Positions 19,440 through 28,010 of a stretch of 64,000 nucleotides of DNA are shown here, piece by piece. The stretch's first letter is position 1, and each line of letters opens with the position of its first letter. The notes beneath the pieces are model-generated. The model made no database searches, was not told the DNA's origin, and saw only the letters and a list, made by a program, of their open reading frames with translations. Source of the stretch: Fulvivirga lutea (GTDB lineage: Bacteria; Bacteroidota; Bacteroidia; Cytophagales; Cyclobacteriaceae); assembly GCF_017068455.1 (NCBI RefSeq), contig NZ_CP070608.1:3205488-3269487 (forward strand), read 5' to 3'. The translations under genes were made by a program, and so were the position numbers.

Positions 19440-21263
19440 TTATCTCGAACCAGCGAATGAAAAGTTATACCCGAAGTTTACTCCGAAAGTATATGCAAAG
19501 GTAATTTTTCCTTTTTCTAAACTATCAAATGCCTCACCAAAGTTAGGATCGTTCTCAAAGTTTCGGTAACCAGAGCCAGCCCCAACAAATAGGTCAATGG
19601 TAAATCCTTTATCCCTGGTATTTTGCATAAGCCTATACCCGAGTAGAAGCATATACTCTACCCTTTGCTCTGAAGCACTGGCTCTCACGACATTATCAGG
19701 GAATAATATATTCTGTGTATTTACAAAGTGGCTTTCGTTACTAAACCTCAGCTCATGACCAAAGTACCACAGCGCATAATTTCTGGTGGTTTTGTTATAA
19801 AACTTTTGACGAATGCTTACACTATACCCTCGCGTAAAAACTTCTCCCAGTGGCACATCAAAATCTTCCGTATAAAACGGATCTCTAATGCCTTCGAATT
19901 CAAATTCATGCCCCAGACGCTCTTGCATATAAAACTCCATACCAAAAGGTATTCTTCCAATAAATGTAGCAAAGGGGTTAAAGCTCATAATCAAACCCTG
20001 AAATTCATTACCCTTGGCATCAAAGTAATTGAACTTTCTTCTGCCTTTATATTTGTATGCACCAACGCCATACTGTTTTCTTCTTGTTGATTTAGCCTCA
20101 ACAATTTGCTGTTTTTCAATGGGCTGATCATATATTGGTTTATAATACCCCGATAATGTTCCATCATTTTTATACAATTCCCATCTTCCTACTTTCTTGT
20201 TATTTTCTTCAATGGTTCCTTTAGTTTGTAATGTGCCATCAGGGTAATAACCGTAATACTCGCCTCTTCCATTTGTAAAGTCGCACTCTCCTTCCAATTC
20301 ACCACTTTCATAGTAGTACTTCCAAATGCCTTCATGTTTATCATTAACGATCGTTCCGACTAACCTTAACTTCCCACTTTTGTAATATTCCTTATACTCA
20401 CCTGTACCTTCATTAAATTCCACTTCACCCTTAGACAAGCCATCTTCATAAAACAACCCCCAATGCCCTGATTTTTTACCATCAACAAAGGAGCCTTTGG
20501 AGCTAACCTGGCCATTATCGTAGTAATAGGTCCATTCGCCTGAAGATTCGCCCACTTTATTATAAGAACCTGTAGCCGACAATTGGCCATTTGAATGGTA
20601 GAATTTCCAATCACCTGTACGTTTACCATTTAAAAACAGACCTTCAGCCTGTTTACTTCCATCTCTATAAAAATATTTCCAAAGACCTACATGATGCGTC
20701 CCAGACTTTGGTCCTTCTGCTTTTATTTCCCCAGATGGGTAATATTCAGTGTATTTGCCTTTATCATAGGTGTAATCTATAGTGCCTTTTAATCTTCCGT
20801 CTTCATAATATTCTTCCCAATGGCCTTCTCGCTTATTATTGACAAAAATTCCTTTTTCTTTCAGTTCTCCACTTTCATAGTAAATGCGCCATTCTCCTCT
20901 CCTTTTCTGATTACTAATCTCACCCTCCATGCTTTTAGTGCCACTTTCATAGTAATACTCCCAAAAGCCATCGCTGCTGTTTCGTTTTACAACGCCTTTC
21001 ATTTTTAGCGAACCGGTTTCGTAGTAGAAATTCCATTCCCCAACAGTTTCATTATTAACAAACTGCCCCTGAGACTCTACATTTCCATTTAGATAATAAG
21101 AGAGGTACTTACCTTGAAGGATATTAGAAATAGTATCTTTCACATAATACATTTCCTTTAGCTTACTCTTATCTTCATCGTGATAAACAGTGCGCAAGAC
21201 TTGTGCTCTTGACGAAAAAGCCAGGAAAATAATGGAAGAAAATATAGTCAGCCTAAGTACCAT
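19440..21263 (-). CDS. MORN/YwqK-repeat protein fused to a C-terminal beta-barrel
   Basis: The 607-residue protein begins with a signal peptide (about 1-20, ending SSRAQ). About 14 repeats of the MORN_2/YwqK type follow (roughly 45-375), each with the core G-x-W-x-Y-Y-x-x-G and spaced 22-25 residues apart, for example GEWNFYYETG and GHWEEYYEDG. After a short basic linker (KSTRRKQYGVGAYKYKGRRK) the last ~210 residues become glycine/aromatic beta strands ending GVNFGYNFSFAGSR, as in outer-membrane barrels. YwqK repeat proteins are often labelled antitoxins, but nothing here supports that. A beta-sheet repeat domain anchored to an outer-membrane barrel is the better reading. The function is unknown. 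Confidence 0.85.
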   Translation of the reverse strand: MVLRLTIFSSIIFLAFSSRAQVLRTVYHDEDKSKLKEMYYVKDTISNILQGKYLSYYLNGNVESQGQFVNNETVGEWNFYYETGSLKMKGVVKRNSSDGFWEYYYESGTKSMEGEISNQKRRGEWRIYYESGELKEKGIFVNNKREGHWEEYYEDGRLKGTIDYTYDKGKYTEYYPSGEIKAEGPKSGTHHVGLWKYFYRDGSKQAEGLFLNGKRTGDWKFYHSNGQLSATGSYNKVGESSGEWTYYYDNGQVSSKGSFVDGKKSGHWGLFYEDGLSKGEVEFNEGTGEYKEYYKSGKLRLVGTIVNDKHEGIWKYYYESGELEGECDFTNGRGEYYGYYPDGTLQTKGTIEENNKKVGRWELYKNDGTLSGYYKPIYDQPIEKQQIVEAKSTRRKQYGVGAYKYKGRRKFNYFDAKGNEFQGLIMSFNPFATFIGRIPFGMEFYMQERLGHEFEFEGIRDPFYTEDFDVPLGEVFTRGYSVSIRQKFYNKTTRNYALWYFGHELRFSNESHFVNTQNILFPDNVVRASASEQRVEYMLLLGYRLMQNTRDKGFTIDLFVGAGSGYRNFENDPNFGEAFDSLEKGKITFAYTFGVNFGYNFSFAGSR

Positions 21264-21300
21264 AAACGACTATAAAGATAATCAATAAGAATTATAGCTG

Positions 21301-22266
21301 TTATTCCTGATTAAAAACCTCTTTGAGTACCCACGACTTACCCCATTGTTCTTTTTCCTCTTTACTCCATAATTCAGGGAAAAATATGATTTTTTGAAAG
21401 CGAGGTGGCAGGTATTTCTGCCAGTTAGTACCGCCTGTAGCAGCTATATCTTCAGGGTCTTTCTGTAAATATCTGACTGCCGATTTATAATGTGCCAATC
21501 GCCATTTCACGTTCGCATAAACATCAAAAATTCGGTACTCATTCATTAAGGCCTCATTATTTAGCTCAGCAAAATTGTTTTGATACACTTTCAATAAATT
21601 GTTCTGCTTAAAACTATTTGCTCTGGCCAGGAATTCATGCATGTATTTATCCTCAAATTGCTTCAGCGTAAGCGTTTTTTTGCCGGAAGCCAACTCAGTT
21701 GCCCCGCTGCGCCAATAAATCTTTTCCATGAGGTCTTCAATCGAAGATTTGGAATTAAACTGATCACGTGCGTCCACGTCTACCAAATTTAAAATGTCGG
21801 TAGAGCTGATTTCTATTAGTCGGTATTGTGCAGATTGAAAGCCACTGGCAGGAAGTAAAGACATCCTGAACTTTAGAAACTGTTCTTTGTCCATGCCATC
21901 AACCATCACAGAAAAAGAATTTTCAAGAACCTGAAAATAGCCATTGATTCGCTTCATTCGTTCAATAACGAAATCGAGCTCTGGCTTTTCCTTTTCAGCA
22001 ATTTGATCAATTTCCCATAATATGAGTTTAAAAAACAGCTCAGTATGCTGATGGTAGGTTATGAAGATCATTTCATCTTTAAAACCTGTTTTAGGATTCT
22101 GCAGGCTTAGCAAAGTATCGAGATGCACATAGTCCCAATAAGTGAGATAATCGCTGTACAAGAGACCATCTAAATATGAAGACAGGTCTTGCCCCATCAC
22201 CTGGTATTTCTCCTCTAACTTTTTTATTTGCTCCAGTATTTTTGGGTCAATTTCTGACTTATTCAT
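21301..22266 (-). CDS. kynA: Tryptophan 2,3-dioxygenase
   Basis: The 321-residue heme dioxygenase opens the indole ring of tryptophan to N-formylkynurenine, the first step of the kynurenine pathway. The active-site His72 lies in FITYHQHTELFFKLI. LLPASGFQSAQYRLIE is the substrate-carboxylate region. The proximal heme ligand is His259 in WRLAHYKSAVRYL, and ATGGTNWQKYLPP closes the active site. No formamidase or kynureninase gene is in the window. It is divergent from glutaryl-CoA dehydrogenase, and the two share a 68-base intergenic region. Confidence 0.93.
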   Translation of the reverse strand: MNKSEIDPKILEQIKKLEEKYQVMGQDLSSYLDGLLYSDYLTYWDYVHLDTLLSLQNPKTGFKDEMIFITYHQHTELFFKLILWEIDQIAEKEKPELDFVIERMKRINGYFQVLENSFSVMVDGMDKEQFLKFRMSLLPASGFQSAQYRLIEISSTDILNLVDVDARDQFNSKSSIEDLMEKIYWRSGATELASGKKTLTLKQFEDKYMHEFLARANSFKQNNLLKVYQNNFAELNNEALMNEYRIFDVYANVKWRLAHYKSAVRYLQKDPEDIAATGGTNWQKYLPPRFQKIIFFPELWSKEEKEQWGKSWVLKEVFNQE

Positions 22267-22334
22267 GGACGTTTTACAATATATGTTTAACCTTGCGTAA
22301 ATTTGAAATTTAAATACGAATAACCCAAATAAGA

Positions 22335-23549
22335 ATGTCTACAACGTTTGCAAAGGCACAAAGCAAAAAGTCATCAGCAGATATGTTTGAGTCCCCAGAC
22401 TTCTATCAGATCGATGATTTGCTTACAGAAGAACATAAATTAATTAGAAGCTCTATTAGAGATTTTGTGAAGAAAGAAATCAGTCCGTACATCGAAGATT
22501 GGTGCGAAAGAGCTCACTTCCCTTATGAGATAGTAAAGAAATTTGGCGATGTTGGTGCTTTTGGCCCTACAGTACCTCAAGAGTATGGTGGTGGCGGACT
22601 AGACTACATCTCTTATGGACTTATTATGCAGGAAATTGAGCGTGGAGACTCTGGAATGCGTAGTACTGCTTCAGTACAAGGGTCGTTAGTGATGTATCCT
22701 ATCTATAAGTTTGGCTCTGAAGAACAAAAGAAAAAATTCTTGCCAAAATTAGCTTCAGGCGAGTTTTTAGGTTGCTTTGGCTTAACTGAACCAGACCATG
22801 GCTCTAACCCAAGCGGCATGGTTACCAACTTTAAAGATATGGGCGACCATTATCTTTTGAATGGTGCTAAAATGTGGATTTCTAATTCTCCCAAAGCAGA
22901 TATTGCAGTAGTTTGGGCTAAAAATGAAGAAGGAAGAATCCATGGGCTTATTGTTGAAAGAGGAATGGAAGGCTTCAGCACTCCAGAAACTCATGGAAAA
23001 TGGTCTTTGAGGGCAAGTACTACTGGTGAGCTTGTTTTTGACAATGTGAAAGTGCCTAAAGAGAATCTTCTTCCTGGCAAGAGTGGTTTGGGAGCTCCAA
23101 TGATGTGTCTTGATTCTGCACGTTATGGAATTGCCTGGGGCGCAATTGGTGCAGCAATGGATTGCTACGATTCAGCAAGAAGATATGCAAAAGAGCGTAT
23201 TCAATTTGGCAAGCCAATAGGATCATTTCAGCTAATTCAAAAGAAGCTCGCTGAAATGCTTACCGAAATTACCAAAGCACAATTGCTTAATTGGAAATTG
23301 GGTAAAATGATGGATGAAGGTAAAGCCACTACCCCTCAGATATCCATGGCCAAAAGAAACTCTGTAGAAATGGCATTAAAAATTGCCAGAGAAGCGAGAC
23401 AAATTCATGGCGGCATGGGAATCACAGGAGAATATCCGATGATGCGCCATATGATGAATTTAGAGTCTGTTGTTACGTACGAAGGAACACATGACATTCA
23501 CTTATTAATATTGGGTGCTGATATTACTGGCATACCGGCATTTCAATAA
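22335..23549 (+). CDS. gcdH: Glutaryl-CoA dehydrogenase
   Basis: The 404-residue acyl-CoA dehydrogenase-fold flavoenzyme converts glutaryl-CoA to crotonyl-CoA in lysine and tryptophan breakdown. The catalytic base is E383 in TYEGTHDIHLLILG, a signature that separates glutaryl-CoA dehydrogenases from other family members. The substrate-binding Arg/Ser segment is GMRSTASVQGSLVM. LTEPDHGSNP and WISNSPKADIAVVWAK are FAD contacts, and GGMGITGEYP is also conserved. It lies back-to-back with tryptophan dioxygenase, consistent with a shared amino-acid catabolic role. It is followed by a terminator. Confidence 0.94.
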   Translation: MSTTFAKAQSKKSSADMFESPDFYQIDDLLTEEHKLIRSSIRDFVKKEISPYIEDWCERAHFPYEIVKKFGDVGAFGPTVPQEYGGGGLDYISYGLIMQEIERGDSGMRSTASVQGSLVMYPIYKFGSEEQKKKFLPKLASGEFLGCFGLTEPDHGSNPSGMVTNFKDMGDHYLLNGAKMWISNSPKADIAVVWAKNEEGRIHGLIVERGMEGFSTPETHGKWSLRASTTGELVFDNVKVPKENLLPGKSGLGAPMMCLDSARYGIAWGAIGAAMDCYDSARRYAKERIQFGKPIGSFQLIQKKLAEMLTEITKAQLLNWKLGKMMDEGKATTPQISMAKRNSVEMALKIAREARQIHGGMGITGEYPMMRHMMNLESVVTYEGTHDIHLLILGADITGIPAFQ

Positions 23550-23572
23550 ACCCCACTATTAATTGAATATTT

Positions 23573-23597
23573 AAAGCCTGCATCTGCAGGCTTTTTG
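23573..23597 (+). terminator. Terminator after gcdH
   Basis: An 8-bp stem, AAAGCCTG (23573-23580) with CAGGCTTT (23587-23594), closes a 6-base loop and is followed by T residues. Confidence 0.85.
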
Positions 23598-23671
23598 CAT
23601 TATAGGCTTTAGAAAACTTTGTTTATCAGACTATTATCTATATTTTCAATTTCTTAAAATAAAATTGAACT

Positions 23672-24217
23672 ATGAAAAAACTGTACATTCTTGTTTTACC
23701 AGCCTTACTAAGCACCTTCAGCTGTTCTAACCAATCGAAAGAGGAAACTTCTGAAAATAACACCGAAGTTGTTGAAGAAACTACCTCTGAAGAAGTTGAA
23801 ATTGAAGGCTTCAAAACAATAGAAAAGTTGGCCGCTTCGGTGGTTAAATCTTTAAAAGAAAGAGATTACGATAGCTATTATAGCCATATAATGACAAAAG
23901 AAATGGAGATGTCGCAGGCTGAAAAAATCCAGGATTCAACAATTAGAAAGGAGTTCTTGCACGAATACGGGTTTAGTTTGCATGAAGAGCAAGAGTACTT
24001 TGATAATTTACTTCACTTCTTCGACACCAAAAATATCGACCTAGATAAAGTTGTTATGGCTGATCTCGTATATACCGAATATAAAGGAGGCGAATATCAT
24101 CCCTTGGAGTTGTACGAAGTTATTGTCCCAATAGAAATGGATTATGAGATTCCCATAGACTTTACTGTAATAAAAGTTGATGGTAAGTATTACCTTACTT
24201 CTGAATTGGGAGTTTAA
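23672..24217 (+). CDS. Putative lipoprotein of unknown function
   Basis: The 181-residue protein has a short lipoprotein signal with lipobox LSTFSC, so Cys18 would be lipidated. An acidic Glu/Thr-rich linker follows (about 22-45), and then an alpha-beta domain with SVVKSLKERDYDSYYSHIMTKEM and a C-terminal IDFTVIKVDGKYYLTSELG. The last segment resembles NTF2/DUF4878-like small lipoprotein domains, but I do not assign a family. It is likely anchored in the outer or inner membrane facing the periplasm. Its stop codon overlaps the convergent DUF1573 gene by 4 bases. Confidence 0.75.
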   Translation: MKKLYILVLPALLSTFSCSNQSKEETSENNTEVVEETTSEEVEIEGFKTIEKLAASVVKSLKERDYDSYYSHIMTKEMEMSQAEKIQDSTIRKEFLHEYGFSLHEEQEYFDNLLHFFDTKNIDLDKVVMADLVYTEYKGGEYHPLELYEVIVPIEMDYEIPIDFTVIKVDGKYYLTSELGV

Positions 24218-25290
24218 TTCTCAATGTATGCTTTCACTGTAACGCGTTGTGCAGAAGCTCTAGGATCATTAGAATAGATGGTAACGGACTTTTGTTGATT
24301 ACCTCTTCTGCCATCAGAATCAAATATCACTTTAAGCTGGGTGCTTTCACCCGGCTTTATTTTTTTAGCATCCAGTGTACTTACTAAGCAAGAGCAATTA
24401 GGCACTACCTTTCTAATTTGCAATTCCGATTGCCCTTGATTGACAATAGTAAAGGATGTTTGTGCTGTTTCGCCATTCTTAATTCTGCCATAGTCATGTA
24501 CAGATTCAGCAATAACAAGCTTAGGCGCTTTCTGTAGCTCCTCACCACTTAATGGAGGAAAATACTCTTCAATGGTCGCATAAACTGTTATTGGTTTTGA
24601 TGCATTTTCCTTCTCATCCGTAAAAAACTCAACCTGATCATTCATAAAACCCAAGTCGTCCTTCAGCCCGGCATTGTAGGTAATTACCATATTGGTGATC
24701 GATTTAGGAGGAATAACATTTGATTCGAAAGCCATTTCAATATGTTTGGGCTTATTAATTTTCTCCAGAATCTTTACCGGCTTATCGCTTTGATTATATA
24801 CTTCAAATTTGCGTTCTACTTGCTCTCTGTTTACATAAACTTTACCGATATTAACTGATGAAGTTTTGAATCTCAATGCACCGATCTCTTTAGGGTAATT
24901 TTCTTCTGGTGTTCTTGGCCTGGGAGTTACTTCACCACTTATATAAAGTCTGATTGGTTGGCGTAAAGATGTTGTAACTGTTAATGACTTATTGAATCTA
25001 CCAGGCCTATTTCTTGGATTGTATTGCGCTTGAATAAAACCTGTTTCACCAGGGGCTACAGGCTCCCTGCTCCAGGCGGGCGTTGTACAACCACACGATG
25101 CTTTCACATTCAAAATTTGAATGCTGTCTGAGCTATTGTTAGTGAATTTAAACTCATGAATGATTGGTCCGTCCTCCTCCTTCACCACACCAAAATCATG
25201 TGACATTTCAAGAAATTTTATCTGCTCCACCTGTTGAGCAAATAAATTACCAGCCAGAAACCATAGTAATAACACTCCAATGCCTCTCAT
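24214..25290 (-). CDS. Exported DUF1573 (Ig/ASH-like) domain protein
   Basis: The 358-residue protein has a signal peptide (residues 1-18, ending NLFAQ) and two DUF1573 domains. The first is at about 25-120, with HDFGVVKEEDG and the paired-Cys motif VKASCGCTTPAW. The second is at about 255-355, with HDYGRIKNGE and VPNCSCLVS. A less conserved domain lies between. DUF1573 domains are Ig-like beta sandwiches abundant in Bacteroidota periplasmic and cell-surface proteins, and their role is not established. The Cys-x-Cys pairs may form disulfides or bind metal. It is transcribed alone, divergent from trpS. Confidence 0.88.
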   Translation of the reverse strand: MRGIGVLLLWFLAGNLFAQQVEQIKFLEMSHDFGVVKEEDGPIIHEFKFTNNSSDSIQILNVKASCGCTTPAWSREPVAPGETGFIQAQYNPRNRPGRFNKSLTVTTSLRQPIRLYISGEVTPRPRTPEENYPKEIGALRFKTSSVNIGKVYVNREQVERKFEVYNQSDKPVKILEKINKPKHIEMAFESNVIPPKSITNMVITYNAGLKDDLGFMNDQVEFFTDEKENASKPITVYATIEEYFPPLSGEELQKAPKLVIAESVHDYGRIKNGETAQTSFTIVNQGQSELQIRKVVPNCSCLVSTLDAKKIKPGESTQLKVIFDSDGRRGNQQKSVTIYSNDPRASAQRVTVKAYIEN

Positions 25291-25403
25291 AATCCTTTAT
25301 TTTTCACTAAACTATAGAATCAATACTTAAATTGTAAACGACAATTGATTTTAACATTCACTTAACAAGGCTTATCATTGTGCAGTTTTTATAATACGTA
25401 GCT

Positions 25404-26372
25404 ATGTCGAGGATATTAACAGGAATTCAGAGCAGTGGTCGCCCGCATTTAGGTAACATTTTAGGTGCCATCGTTCCAGGTATTGAGCTTTCAAAAAATG
25501 AAAAGAATGAGTCATTGTTTTTTATTGCTGATTTGCACTCGCTCACTACCATAAAAGATGCACAGGTACGTCAGGAAAATATTAATGCCACAGCAGCAGC
25601 ATGGTTAGCTTTTGGTTTCGACACAAAGAAAAACATCTTCTACAGGCAATCGCACATACCTGAAGTGTGTGAGTTAACTTGGTATCTAAGCTGCTTTACG
25701 CCATATCCTATGCTGGCCAACGCTCATTCATTTAAGGAAAAATCTGATAAGCTTTCTGATGTGAATGCTGGTTTGTTCACTTACCCCGTATTAATGACTG
25801 CAGATATCATTCTATATGATGCTGATTATGTACCTGTGGGCAAAGATCAAAAACAACATTTAGAAATTGCGCGAGATATTGCCAATGCATTCAATCAGGC
25901 TTACGGGGAGACATTTGTATTACCTGAACCGAAAATTGATGAGAGGGTTATGACTATTCCGGGTACTGATGGTCAAAAGATGAGCAAATCATATGGAAAT
26001 ACAATTGATATCTTTTTACCCGATAAAAAATTAAGAAAACAGGTAATGAGTATAATTACCGATAGCACTCCACTTGAAGAACCAAAAGATCCTGATACGT
26101 GCAATGTTTTCTCTATCTATAGTTTACTAGGAACTGAAAGTCAGGTTAAAGAAATGCGGAATAATTATGAAGGCGGTAACTACGGTTATGGTCACGCAAA
26201 GCAGGCCTTGTTTGAACTTATAGTGCAAAAATTTAGTAAAGAGCGCGAAATTTTTAACACTTATATGGAGTCTCCAGAACTAATTGATAAAGAATTGCGT
26301 GAAGGTGAAGCCAAAGCCAAGGCTATAGCTACGAAAAAATTGGAAGTGGTAAGAGCAAAGCTCGGTTTTTAA
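25404..26372 (+). CDS. trpS: Tryptophanyl-tRNA synthetase
   Basis: This 322-residue class I aminoacyl-tRNA synthetase charges tRNA-Trp. The HIGH-type motif is PHLGN (residues 14-18) in the opening ILTGIQSSGRPHLGN, and the KMSKS loop is at 192-196 (DGQKMSKSYGNT). The segments ADLHSLT and LMTADIILYDADYVPVGKDQ bind tryptophan and ATP. The length is normal for bacterial TrpRS. The gene is monocistronic and ends 5 bases before the convergent small gene. Confidence 0.97.
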   Translation: MSRILTGIQSSGRPHLGNILGAIVPGIELSKNEKNESLFFIADLHSLTTIKDAQVRQENINATAAAWLAFGFDTKKNIFYRQSHIPEVCELTWYLSCFTPYPMLANAHSFKEKSDKLSDVNAGLFTYPVLMTADIILYDADYVPVGKDQKQHLEIARDIANAFNQAYGETFVLPEPKIDERVMTIPGTDGQKMSKSYGNTIDIFLPDKKLRKQVMSIITDSTPLEEPKDPDTCNVFSIYSLLGTESQVKEMRNNYEGGNYGYGHAKQALFELIVQKFSKEREIFNTYMESPELIDKELREGEAKAKAIATKKLEVVRAKLGF

Positions 26373-26377
26373 TTAAT

Positions 26378-26782
26378 TTACGCCTGCCAGACAATTTCTT
26401 GTTGTGTTTTTCCTACATTAAGAACTAACCTAATGGGATTTGGAACTAGTACAAGCTTGGTTTCTGATGCATCGTAATCATCCACATCAACATAAACTCC
26501 TTGATCGCAACCAACTTTGAATTCTCCATTCGGCAGTAATTCAAATTGAGATGGAAAATAGGCTATTGGTAATAACACTTCGTTATCCGGGCAATACTCA
26601 TCATGCACTTCATGTAGCACTTCTTCGAGATAGACACCATAATCAGACAAAAACCGATCTTCCAAATCATGCAATTGCTCCTCAAGAGCATCGTAGCTTG
26701 CATCACTGTAAGACATTCCGCATAACTCCTTCTTTTTAGTGATAAGTTCTATCAATTTATTATTGAGTTTCTGAATGTCCAT
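26378..26782 (-). CDS. Small acidic protein of unknown function next to hppD
   Basis: I do not recognise the family. From the ATG at 26782 the product is 134 residues. An N-terminal helical part (about 1-65, MDIQKLNNKLIELITKKKEL) is followed by a beta-rich acidic part ending NPIRLVLNVGKTQQEIVWQA. A frame extension to an ATG at 26827 would add 15 residues, but it runs into the hppD promoter region and looks non-native. There is no signal peptide, so it is cytoplasmic. It is divergent from hppD and converges on trpS. Codon use looks like that of its neighbours, so it is probably a real gene. Confidence 0.7.
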   Translation of the reverse strand: MDIQKLNNKLIELITKKKELCGMSYSDASYDALEEQLHDLEDRFLSDYGVYLEEVLHEVHDEYCPDNEVLLPIAYFPSQFELLPNGEFKVGCDQGVYVDVDDYDASETKLVLVPNPIRLVLNVGKTQQEIVWQA

Positions 26783-26865
26783 AATCGGTTTAAGGTATTG
26801 GTATTCAATAATCTTCAATGATGTCAATTATCGATTGAAATGACAATTAGAATCAATAAAATATT

Positions 26866-26895
26866 TTTGTTGGGAGGTATAAAACACTAATTTTG
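26866..26895 (+). promoter_or_regulatory. Promoter of hppD (Bacteroidota type)
   Basis: TTTG at 26866-26869 is followed after 18 bases by TAATTTTG (26888-26895), a perfect match to the TAnnTTTG -7 box. The predicted start point lies about 14 bases before the hppD ATG. This is the best complete promoter seen in the window. Confidence 0.6.
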
Positions 26896-26914
26896 AAATC
26901 AAAAAAAGAGCATC

Positions 26915-28009
26915 ATGCAAGAAGATTTTTTACCATTAAAAGGTACCGATCATGTTGAGTTTTATGTAGGAAATGCAAAGCAATCTGCATTGTACTATCA
27001 AAATGCATTTGGCTACGAATTAGTGGCTTATGCTGGGCCCGAAACCGGATTAAGAGATAGAGCAAGTTACGTTCTAGTTCAGGATAAAATAAGAATAGTG
27101 TTAACATCAACTTTGCACCCTGAAACTGAGGTTGCAGAACATGTAAAAAAACATGGGGATGGAGTAAAGGTTCTGGCTTTATGGGTAGATGATGCTAAAA
27201 AAGCTTACGAAGAAACAACAAAAAGAGGTGCTGTAGGTGTTAAAGAACCATATACACTAAAAGATGAAAATGGAGAGGTGATTATGGCTTCTATCCAAAC
27301 CTACGGAGATACCATTCACACTTTCGTGGAAAGAACAAACTACAAAGGCGCATTTTTACCTGGCTTTATCCCTAAGAAATCAGGGATTAAGGTAACGCCT
27401 ATTGGATTAAAGTATGTTGACCATTGTGTAGGTAATGTTGGTTGGGGAGAAATGAACAAATGGGTAAAATTCTACGAAGATGTTATGGGCTTCAAACTGC
27501 TAATTACCTTTGATGACAAGGATATCAGTACTGAATACACAGCATTGATGTCAAAAGTAGTTTCTAATGGCAACGGTTATATTAAATTCCCAATTAACGA
27601 GCCAGCTGAAGGCAAAAAGAAATCGCAAATTGAAGAATACATCGACTTTTACAAAGGAGCAGGTGTACAGCATATAGCCATCGCTACTGACGATATCATA
27701 CATACGGTTTCGGAGCTAAGAGCTCGTGGTGTGGACTTTTTAGAAGTGCCTGGCACTTACTATGATGATTTATTAGATAGAGTTGGTGAAATTGATGAGG
27801 ATCTTCAACCACTGAAAGACTTAAATATTCTAGTGGATAGAGATGACGAGGGATATCTGCTACAGATTTTCACGAAGCCTGTGCAGGACCGCCCTACCCT
27901 TTTCTACGAAATTATTCAAAGAAAAGGGGCCAAATCATTCGGAAAAGGTAACTTCAAAGCCTTGTTCGAAGCAATAGAAAGAGAACAAGCATTAAGAGGA
28001 AATTTGTGA
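26915..28009 (+). CDS. hppD: 4-Hydroxyphenylpyruvate dioxygenase
   Basis: The 364-residue non-heme iron enzyme converts 4-hydroxyphenylpyruvate to homogentisate in tyrosine degradation. Two vicinal-oxygen-chelate domains are visible: residues 10-140 (TDHVEFYVGN) and 165-345. The iron ligands lie in the second half: H170 (YVDHCVGN), H253 (VQHIAIATDDI) and E332 (LFYEIIQRKG). The C-terminal helix segment GKGNFKALFEAIE is characteristic. The usual partners (homogentisate dioxygenase, fumarylacetoacetase) are not in the window. It is followed after a single base by a phosphohexomutase gene, so the two share a transcript. Confidence 0.96.
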   Translation: MQEDFLPLKGTDHVEFYVGNAKQSALYYQNAFGYELVAYAGPETGLRDRASYVLVQDKIRIVLTSTLHPETEVAEHVKKHGDGVKVLALWVDDAKKAYEETTKRGAVGVKEPYTLKDENGEVIMASIQTYGDTIHTFVERTNYKGAFLPGFIPKKSGIKVTPIGLKYVDHCVGNVGWGEMNKWVKFYEDVMGFKLLITFDDKDISTEYTALMSKVVSNGNGYIKFPINEPAEGKKKSQIEEYIDFYKGAGVQHIAIATDDIIHTVSELRARGVDFLEVPGTYYDDLLDRVGEIDEDLQPLKDLNILVDRDDEGYLLQIFTKPVQDRPTLFYEIIQRKGAKSFGKGNFKALFEAIEREQALRGNL

Positions 28010-28010
28010 T

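Noticed and set aside
20366-20629. Alternative-frame 87-codon open frame within the MORN-repeat gene
   Set aside because: It follows the repeat periodicity of the real gene in a shifted frame and has no independent support.
19440-21263. YwqK-repeat protein considered as the antitoxin of a toxin-antitoxin pair
   Set aside because: It has an export signal and a barrel-like C-terminus, and no toxin-like gene adjoins it; the neighbours are a heme dioxygenase and a flavoenzyme.
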